DNA of 64,000 nucleotides from Cytophagales bacterium (GTDB lineage: Bacteria; Bacteroidota; Bacteroidia; Cytophagales; 172606-1): assembly GCA_030448185.1 (NCBI GenBank), contig JAUJNL010000010.1, forward strand, positions 1-64,000, in the 5' to 3' direction. The stretch's first letter is position 1; every line of letters begins with the position of its first letter. The notes below the pieces were generated by a model. It saw nothing but the letters and a program-made list of their open reading frames with translations, did not search any database and was not told the DNA's origin. Positions 58,000 to 64,000 of this stretch are shown piece after piece. Position numbers and translations under genes: made by a program.

Positions 58000-58662
58000 A
58001 TGCCCACCAAGAAACACTCATTCTTTTACCGCAATGGCCTAACCATTGTATTACTGATTCTTTTTTTTATATCCCTCATTGGTCAGATCCTGACGGGTTG
58101 GAAAGAGTTTAACGAAAACATCACCCAAGAGGGCGGCGCAGCCGTTTCCCTTGCCCAATACCTGACAACCGGCCACTTTCTCCAGGTTACCTTCGAAAAC
58201 TGGGAGAGTGAATTTCTGCAAATGTTTGCTTATGTGCTGCTTACAGTCCGGCTCAAGCAGTGGGGCTCTTCCGAATCAAAGCCTATCGATGGTGAAGATC
58301 CGGTTGACCGGGAGCCTCAACCCGGCCCTAAAGCTCCCTGGCCCGTGAACCGGGGCGGCTGGTGGCTGAAATTGTATAAAAACTCACTGAGTCTGGCTTT
58401 TTTGTTCCTGTTCCTGATTTCCTGGGCCCTCCATGCTTACGGCAGTTTTAAAGACTACCGCCTGGAGAAAAGTCTGAAAGGCCTTCCACCTAAAGATTTT
58501 ATCGGATATTTGGGCGAATCCCGTTTCTGGTTTGAATCCTTTCAGAACTGGCAAAGTGAGTTTCTGGCGGTGATTTCCATTGTCGTATTATCTATTTTCC
58601 TCCGCCAGCAGGGTTCTCCGGAATCCAAACCGGTTGATGCCCCGGATGAGGAGAATGAATAA
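58000..58662 (+). CDS. DUF6766-family membrane protein
   Basis: A protein of 220 residues from the ATG at 58000 (an earlier in-frame start at 57940 would add a non-conserved hydrophobic stretch). It contains two similar halves, each with helix-loop-helix: FFYRNGLTIVLLILFFISLI ... NWESEFLQMFAYVLLTVRLK and LYKNSLSLAFLFLFLISWAL ... NWQSEFLAVISIVVLSIFLR. The repeated NW-x-SEFL motif and RQ-G-S-x-ESKP tail mark the family. Four membrane segments in total. Function unknown. It converges on the VWA gene, separated by a 24-bp-armed inverted repeat. Confidence 0.85.
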   Translation: MPTKKHSFFYRNGLTIVLLILFFISLIGQILTGWKEFNENITQEGGAAVSLAQYLTTGHFLQVTFENWESEFLQMFAYVLLTVRLKQWGSSESKPIDGEDPVDREPQPGPKAPWPVNRGGWWLKLYKNSLSLAFLFLFLISWALHAYGSFKDYRLEKSLKGLPPKDFIGYLGESRFWFESFQNWQSEFLAVISIVVLSIFLRQQGSPESKPVDAPDEENE

Positions 58663-58665
58663 GTG

Positions 58666-58874
58666 TCTGAACCGCTGATGGAAATGATGAAAGGATAAGG
58701 ATGATGGCATTGACGGAATTTTGACTCCTGATTCGGTCTATCCCGTTAAGGGTCCAAAGTAGCGTTTACAAAATGATAGACGAGAGTAAACTCTTGAAAT
58801 GATGATAATCTTGTAATCCTAAAAATATTTATCATCCTGTCTATCCTCCGCATCATTTCCATCAGCGGTTCAGA
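58666..58874. repeat. Long inverted repeat bridging two convergent stop codons
   Basis: 24-bp perfect arms 58666-58689 and 58851-58874 (left starts TCTGAACCGCTGATGGAAAT) extend imperfectly inward through AGGATA and GGATGAT (to about 58706 and from about 58831). The left arm begins 4 nt after one stop codon and the right arm ends 2 nt before the other, so it spans the entire gap between the DUF6766 and VWA genes. Confidence 0.85.
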
Positions 58875-58876
58875 TA

Positions 58877-60787
58877 TTATCTCTTGGCCTGCAGAAACTG
58901 GCTTGCTTTCACCAGATTAATGAATTCGGCCCGGTACCCTTCTTCGTCCTTGCCCCGGGCTCCGGAAGCCATTTCTAATACCTCACTCACCGCGGCTTTC
59001 CCCTTAAATTCCGACTCGCGGAGCAGCAGGCCAAACTCAGCTACTGCTGCCGAAAAACGGAAGTTATCAGAGGTATTAGCCAGAGGAAGTTGACTATCTT
59101 TTACGGGATGTTCGATTAGTTGACTAACGTCGCTATCTGGCTTTTTATACCGCAATTTCAGGTTCAACCATTCACCAGCATGATTTTGTGCGGGTGCCGT
59201 ACTGTTTTGCTGGTATTTCAGCTTATCCACGGCGGCTACTTCTTCTTTACTCTCCGCCGGGATAATTTCATACAGTGCCGTAACGGTATGACCAGAACCC
59301 AGTTCACCGGCATCTTTCTTATCGTCATTAAATTCCTCGTTTCTCAATACGCGGTTCTCGTATCCGATCAGCCGGTACGCTTTTACCTGCGCCGGATTAA
59401 ACTCGATCTGCAGTTTTACGTCCTTGGCAATGGTAAACAGCGTACCGCCAAACTCATTTACAAACACTTTCCTTCCCTCTTGTATATTATCAATGTAAGC
59501 ATAATTGCCATTCCCTTTGTCGGCCAGCACCTCCATTTTGGAATCCTTATAGTTACCCATGCCAAAGCCTAATACCGTCAGAAATACGCCTGACTTCCGC
59601 TTTTCCTCAATCAGCCGTTCCATTTCGGCATCACTGGATACACCTACATTGAAATCTCCATCAGTAGCCAGAATTACCCGGTTGTTGCCTTCTTTTTTGA
59701 AATGTTCCAGGGCCGTCTGGTAAGCCAGTTTGATGCCGGCGCCTCCCGCCGTTGATCCTCCCGCTTCCAGCCGGCTGATGGCATCCATGATTTTGGTCTT
59801 TTCGTTGCCGGGAGTGGGCGGCAATACCAATCCGGCAGCACCCGCATACACCACTATTGCTACATGATCCTGGGGGCGGAGTTGTTCTACCAGCATGGCA
59901 AAAGAAGTCTTGACCAGGGGCAGTTTGTTAGGATCCTGCATCGAACCAGAGACATCCACCAGAAAAACCAGGTTAGAAGGTGGTAAGTTGTTCACGGGAA
60001 TTTCTTTACCCTGCAGCCCGATATGTACCAGGGAATGAGCTGCATTCCAGGGACAAGCCGATACTTCCGTATTGATGGAGAAAGGCGCCTCTCCGGCGGG
60101 CTGCGGATAATCGTAGGTGAAATAATTGATCATTTCTTCGATGCGCACGGCGTCCTTGGGTGGTTTTTGTCCCTGGTTAATAAACCGGCGAATATTGCTG
60201 TAAGAAGCCGCATCTACGTCAATGGAGAAAGTAGACAGCGGCTGTCGGGTGGCTTCCTGAAAAATGTTTTCGTGGATGGCATTATAAGCTTCCGTATTAT
60301 GCTCAGGCTGAAGCTGATCTGCCGGTATGGGAGGCGCAGACACTTCCCTGTCGTAAACAGCAGCAGGAGCAGCGGATCTTGCGTAACTTTTTGATTCTTT
60401 TACGGTACTAACGCCAGCTACTGAGCCAGTTATATCCCTTTTCTGCTGGGTTCCATATCCGATTACAACCACCTCATTCAGGGCTACGGCATCCGCCTTC
60501 ATTTTAACGTTGATCGTCGTCCGTTCACCGACTTTGACCTTTTGGGTAACATACCCGATATAACTGAATTCCAGTACGGCTTTAGAGTCCAGAACTGTTA
60601 TGGCGTATTCTCCCTTTTCGTCGGTAGTAGTATGACGAGAAGTACCTTTTACTTTTACCATTACGCCGGACAGGGCAGAACCATCATCTGCCCAGGTAAC
60701 TTTTCCCGTAATGGTTCTTTCCTGGGAAAGCCAAAAGCTCAGAAAGGAAATGGAGAACAGCACGGAGGTGAGGAGAATTTTAAACAT
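58877..60787 (-). CDS. VWA-domain protein with regulatory-like and TonB-plug-like N-terminus
   Basis: A 636-residue secreted protein of the YfbK/VWA_N type. A signal (ILLTSVLFSISFLSFWLS) leads to a carboxypeptidase-regulatory-like domain (RTITGKVTWADDGSALSGVM, about 24-110) and the SusC-like motif LNEVVVIGYGTQQKRDITGS (about 115-134). Next come VWA_N (FSIDVDAASYSNIRRFINQG), the VWA domain with MIDAS DVSGS (NLVFLVDVSGSMQDPNKLPL, about 270-290; DGDFNVGVSSDAEM), and a DUF3520-type C-terminus. Despite the motif there is no beta-barrel. It is divergent from the sigma/anti-sigma pair, whose anti-sigma partner carries the same motif. Confidence 0.9.
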   Translation of the reverse strand: MFKILLTSVLFSISFLSFWLSQERTITGKVTWADDGSALSGVMVKVKGTSRHTTTDEKGEYAITVLDSKAVLEFSYIGYVTQKVKVGERTTINVKMKADAVALNEVVVIGYGTQQKRDITGSVAGVSTVKESKSYARSAAPAAVYDREVSAPPIPADQLQPEHNTEAYNAIHENIFQEATRQPLSTFSIDVDAASYSNIRRFINQGQKPPKDAVRIEEMINYFTYDYPQPAGEAPFSINTEVSACPWNAAHSLVHIGLQGKEIPVNNLPPSNLVFLVDVSGSMQDPNKLPLVKTSFAMLVEQLRPQDHVAIVVYAGAAGLVLPPTPGNEKTKIMDAISRLEAGGSTAGGAGIKLAYQTALEHFKKEGNNRVILATDGDFNVGVSSDAEMERLIEEKRKSGVFLTVLGFGMGNYKDSKMEVLADKGNGNYAYIDNIQEGRKVFVNEFGGTLFTIAKDVKLQIEFNPAQVKAYRLIGYENRVLRNEEFNDDKKDAGELGSGHTVTALYEIIPAESKEEVAAVDKLKYQQNSTAPAQNHAGEWLNLKLRYKKPDSDVSQLIEHPVKDSQLPLANTSDNFRFSAAVAEFGLLLRESEFKGKAAVSEVLEMASGARGKDEEGYRAEFINLVKASQFLQAKR

Positions 60788-61010
60788 AGTCGTATCTTTT
60801 TCTCATGGATGCGCAGGGCAGGATTATTCCATAAAGACTCGCCTGATTTTGGGTAAATTGGGACAAAACCAGGAGCATAAGGACAAAGCATTAAAAAAAA
60901 CACCCGTATTTTATGGAAAATTACCCGCACGTGCATCCTATTATGTCAGACAATCAAATGCAGGTGTCAATCAGCCGGTTTGTTTACCTTACCGGGCCTA
61001 TCAGCGGAAC

Positions 61011-61589
61011 ATGATTTTTAGACGCTTCTTTAAGAAAGATCCATTAGACGACGCCGGGCTCATCCAGTTATATAAAAAAACGGGTGACCTGAAAGTGTTG
61101 GGTGAGTTGTATGACCGTTACCTGCATCTGATTTATGGCGTTTGTCTCAAATACCTGCGCGACGAAGAAGAAAGTAAAGATGCAACGATGCAGGTATTCG
61201 AAAAATTGATTGGGGAACTCAGGGAACACGAAGTCAGTAATTTTAAAAGCTGGCTGCATACCTTAGCCCGTAATCACTGTCTGATGCAATTGCGATCCCG
61301 CAAGTTCAAAGATGGCAAGAACCTGGAACGGATCAATTGGGGGGAGGATATGGAAACGGACATCGGGGAGCATCCTGATTACGAAGACCGGGAAGAAGAC
61401 CTGCAACGGATGGAACGCGGGCTGGACCACCTGCCTCCCGAACAGCGGCAATGCCTGCAACTGTTTTACTTGGACCAGAAAAGCTATAAAGAGATTTCCG
61501 ATCTTACCGGGTATGACTTCAAGCAGGTAAAAAGTTATATTCAGAACGGTAAACGGAATTTAAAAATTTACCTGGAAAAACAACCATGA
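61011..61589 (+). CDS. ECF-type RNA polymerase sigma factor
   Basis: A protein of 192 residues from the ATG at 61011, where sigma-like sequence begins (IFRRFFKKDPLDDAGLIQLY). Region 2: LYDRYLHLIYGVCLKYLRDE, FEKLIGELREHEVSNFKSWL, HTLARNHCLMQLRSRK (about 35-95). Region 4: LPPEQRQCLQLFYLDQKSYK, EISDLTGYDFKQVKSYIQNG (about 135-185). It directs RNA polymerase to a regulon not identifiable here. The stop overlaps the next gene's start (ATGA), so sigma and anti-sigma are co-translated. An earlier in-frame start would add about 100 residues without sigma character. Confidence 0.93.
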   Translation: MIFRRFFKKDPLDDAGLIQLYKKTGDLKVLGELYDRYLHLIYGVCLKYLRDEEESKDATMQVFEKLIGELREHEVSNFKSWLHTLARNHCLMQLRSRKFKDGKNLERINWGEDMETDIGEHPDYEDREEDLQRMERGLDHLPPEQRQCLQLFYLDQKSYKEISDLTGYDFKQVKSYIQNGKRNLKIYLEKQP

Positions 61590-62899
61590 CCAAGCGTAAT
61601 ATACCAGCCCGGTATGCCCAAAAGCACCTTGCGCCGGGGCTGATCGAGCAATACCTATTTGGGAAACTACCGGAAAGAGCCCGTAACCGGGTCGAAAGGC
61701 ATCTGGTGGAATGTGATCTGTGTTCAGACGCCGTGGAAGGACTTTCGGAACAAAGTAATTCCGCTAAAACCATTTTAGCCCTGGAAGAACTGCGCCTGCG
61801 GGTTGACAAGCGCGTCAACGGACGTAGATTCGTCCTGCCTTTTGGCATACAGCCTTTTGCCGTGGCAGCTTCCATTATTCTGTTGCTCTCCAGTACGCTG
61901 GCCGTCTGGCTCACCATGCATTATCAGGAGAAAGAAGTGGCTGGTCAACGGGTTGCACCTATGGCTCAACTGGAACCCAAACCCGTACCACCGGAGACAT
62001 CCGTTTTTCCTGGGCCGGCAGCACCAACCTCCATACCCGCCCAACCATCCGGTAGACCTTCCCTTTCCAAGGCAGAATCCGATTATAATTCAGCCGGTAA
62101 GCAGAGCCTGATGGACCGGCCTGCACCTACGGGCAAAAAAACGGAGAATATAGCTCGGCCAGCGTATACCGAACCGGTGGCTTCTGCCAAACCTAAAAAA
62201 CAGGCAGTGGAGCAAAAACGGGCAAACGATTCGGCCATTGTCCGCCAGCAGCCCGAACCCGTGTCCATGCAGAGTAAAGAACCTTTACTTGCCTCAAAAG
62301 ACGCTCTATACGGTGGGAAGGAAGTAAAAGGCAGGGTAGTAGATGCCGAGGGAGGGATGGCGCTTCCGGGGGTTAGGGTCATTGTGAAAGGTTCCGACAA
62401 AAGTGTGTTGACCGACACCAACGGTCAGTTTACCATTCAGGCTCCGGACACCGCCCGCCTGGTTTTCCAGTTTATCGGAATGATTCCCGTGGAGCAACCA
62501 GTTGCGTCAGCCGGAGCATTGCAGGTTACGATGGAGGCTGATAGGCAGGCCCTCAACGAAGTAGTGGTGGTAGGCTACGGCGCACCCGGCAGCCCGGAAG
62601 AAGCATTCCGGAATGCTACGCCTCAGGGAGGAATGAACCAGTTTAGCCGTTACGTCCGGGAAAACCTGAGGCTGCCCGACAGCGTGAAGACCCAAAAGAA
62701 GGAAGCAGTAGTAAAACTGGAATGTGTGGTTTTGCCGGATGGCAGCCTGACTAATTTTACCATTAAAAAAGGGGCCGGTGATGCTTTTGACCGGGAAGCC
62801 ATTCGCGTGATCAAGGAAGGTCCCCGCTGGGAACCCGCCCGGCAGGATGGCAAAGCAGTACCCAGCCGGGTAACGGTTAAAGTTCCGTTCAAGGACTAA
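61586..62899 (+). CDS. Anti-sigma factor with regulatory-like, SusC-motif and TonB C-terminal domains
   Basis: A 437-residue membrane protein. The cytoplasmic N-terminus (about 1-75) contains a zinc-finger-like HLVECDLC (H-x3-C-x2-C) typical of anti-sigma factors. One helix (FAVAASIILLLSSTLAVWLT, about 92-111) crosses the inner membrane. The periplasmic part has a Pro/Lys-rich stretch and a carboxypeptidase-regulatory-like domain (KGRVVDAEGGMALPGVRVIV, about 250-320). Then follow the SusC-like motif LNEVVVVGYGAPGSPEEA (about 326-343) and a TonB-C-like domain (FSRYVRENLRLPDSVKT to VTVKVPF, about 355-435). It likely sequesters the sigma factor encoded just upstream and receives a signal in the periplasm. 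Confidence 0.88.
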   Translation: MTKRNIPARYAQKHLAPGLIEQYLFGKLPERARNRVERHLVECDLCSDAVEGLSEQSNSAKTILALEELRLRVDKRVNGRRFVLPFGIQPFAVAASIILLLSSTLAVWLTMHYQEKEVAGQRVAPMAQLEPKPVPPETSVFPGPAAPTSIPAQPSGRPSLSKAESDYNSAGKQSLMDRPAPTGKKTENIARPAYTEPVASAKPKKQAVEQKRANDSAIVRQQPEPVSMQSKEPLLASKDALYGGKEVKGRVVDAEGGMALPGVRVIVKGSDKSVLTDTNGQFTIQAPDTARLVFQFIGMIPVEQPVASAGALQVTMEADRQALNEVVVVGYGAPGSPEEAFRNATPQGGMNQFSRYVRENLRLPDSVKTQKKEAVVKLECVVLPDGSLTNFTIKKGAGDAFDREAIRVIKEGPRWEPARQDGKAVPSRVTVKVPFKD

Positions 62900-63137
62900 A
62901 AGGAAGCGGACTATCGATACCGTTCCTCCCTGATGATAAAACCCTGGGACGGACGGGTAAGCCATATAAAAATTTATAGATTCTTCGTCAGTATTTTAAT
63001 AAACCCTCCGCGCGCTTTTAGAGTTAAAAGAAGACCTATCCTGTCCGAAAATTAAGTATTCAAGCGGGGAGGTGCGGGGCATGTATGCCCGAAATTCTGG
63101 TCATTTTCAAAATAGCTTCATAAAAACAGCGGGCCCT
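62900..63137. other. Gene-free gap
   Basis: No ORF, terminator or strong promoter motif stands out between the anti-sigma gene and the oxidoreductase gene. Confidence 0.4.
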
Positions 63138-64000
63138 ATGGAAAATCACCCAGTTGTTATTATCGGTGGCGGAATGGCGGGCCTGACTTGCGCCAGTTAC
63201 CTGGTTGGGTATGGCATTATCCCTACCATTATAGAAGCAGCCGAGAGTCCGGGGGACGGATTCATACTGACCGGATGGAAGGTTTTCTGCTGGACCGGGG
63301 TTTTCGGGTGCTCCTCACAGCCTACCCGGGAAACCAGGAAGCTGCTTAACTATGAGGCCTTGCAACTGCGTAACTTCCGGTCGGGGGGCCATGATCCGGA
63401 TGAACGGTAAGCTGGTGAAAATGCCCAATCCCCTGCGTGAGCCTCTTTCTATGCCTCAGGCCGCAATTTCTCCGGTAGGAAGCCTGTCCGATAAATTCAA
63501 TATCATGCGGCTCGTCCAGGAGCTTGAAGGACTGGCGGAAGAAGCCATCTGGCAGGAACCGGCTATCAGTACCATTGCTTACCTGAGCCGCTACGGTTGG
63601 AGCGAAAAAATGATCAAAACCTTCTTTCAGCCTTTTCTCGGCGGTATATTTCTGGAAAAGGAACTCATTACCTCCAGTAATTTTTTCCGGTTTGTATTTC
63701 AGCAGTTTTACCGGGGCGACGCCGCCCTGCCAGCTCGCGGCATGCAAGCCATTCCGGAACAGGTAGCCAGTACTTTGCCACCAGGTTGCCTGCAGTTAAA
63801 CAGGCGGGTGGAGGCACTGGAAGGAAACACAATCTGGATGGAAAATGGTGAACGGATGGAAGCGCAAGCAGTAGTGTTGGCCACAGATGCCGCCACTAAG
63901 GCAAAACTACTCCATGAACGTGGAGAAATCACCTTCAACCAAACTACGTGTCTGTACTTTGAGGCGCCGGTTTCGCCTCTTGATTCTCGAATGCTGGTAT
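63138..64000 (+). pseudogene. FAD-dependent amine-oxidase/desaturase-like protein, partial and frameshifted
   Basis: It runs off the window end. The ATG at 63138 starts ENHPVVIIGGGMAGLTCASYL, the dinucleotide-binding GxGxxG of NAD(P)/FAD oxidoreductases. A shift near the G5 run at 63249 would restore MEGFLLDRGFRVLLTAYPGN, and a later one at the G6 run 63383-63388 gives FRSGAMIRMNGKLVKMPNPL. The frame is then open: LSMPQAAISPVGSLSDKFNI, AYLSRYGWSEKMIKTFFQPF, LGGIFLEKELITSSNFFRFV, GMQAIPEQVASTLP and ATDAATKAKLL. It resembles phytoene-desaturase/protoporphyrinogen-oxidase-like enzymes. Breaks at G homopolymers suggest sequence error. Confidence 0.75.

Overview
The window looks like a chromosomal segment of a Bacteroidota bacterium, most likely a Cytophagales (Spirosoma/Larkinella-like) relative. 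The basis is family content (choice-of-anchor L/OmpA protein, BlaI plus M56 protease with a carboxypeptidase-regulatory domain, bifunctional-nuclease/UVR protein, DUF4403, DUF4919, EtfBA, SusC-type EVVVxGYG motifs), mid-range GC, and several promoters of the Bacteroidota type TTG-N19/20-TAnnTTTG. No rRNA, tRNA, CRISPR array or phage was recognised.

Layout. 0-7.5 kb: two related Gly/Thr/Ser-rich lipoproteins, a TIGR04283-type glycosyltransferase, a gluconate permease (GntP) divergent from a membrane-anchored AraC regulator, an OpgC-like acyltransferase and a small lipoprotein. 7.6-17.6 kb: a run of disrupted genes (PA14-OmpA protein, metallophosphoesterase, methyltransferase split by a palindromic repeat, GH2 beta-galactosidase, GH13 alpha-amylase-family enzyme) ending in an IS5-type element. 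17.7-33 kb: BlaI/M56 pair, S41 protease, outer-membrane protein, DUF4403 protein, a very large hybrid histidine kinase, an XRE regulator, a TPR histidine kinase and RecQ. 33-42 kb: SUFU-domain protein, choice-of-anchor L/OmpA protein, disrupted PhoX phosphatase, bifunctional nuclease, EtfA/EtfB and two small conserved proteins. 42-55.7 kb: a hexuronate catabolic locus (SDR, uxaA, exuT, eda, kdgK, uxaC, uxuA and divergent uxaB, with two Uma2 nucleases and a GNAT enzyme interleaved). 55.8-64 kb: DUF697, DUF4919 and DUF6766 proteins, a VWA protein divergent from an ECF sigma/anti-sigma pair, and the start of an FAD oxidoreductase.

How genes work together: ExuT imports hexuronates; UxaC, UxaB and UxaA (galacturonate arm) and UxuA (glucuronate arm) converge on 2-keto-3-deoxygluconate, which KdgK and Eda split to pyruvate and glyceraldehyde-3-phosphate. 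A LacI-type operator sits between uxuA and uxaB, but no LacI regulator lies in the window.

Two things stand out. First, about sixteen genes carry frameshifts or in-frame stops while their start, stop and catalytic motifs remain readable. Many breaks are single-base changes at short homopolymers, so uncorrected sequencing error is at least as likely as real decay. Second, many intergenic gaps hold long inverted repeats whose arms begin a few bases from (or include) the flanking stop codons, some made of short repeated words. The sequence of each differs but the architecture is the same. Other leads are a 17-residue duplication in EtfB, a G9 tract in a surface lipoprotein gene, two palindromic repeats that interrupt coding sequence, and a dispersed 50-bp repeat.
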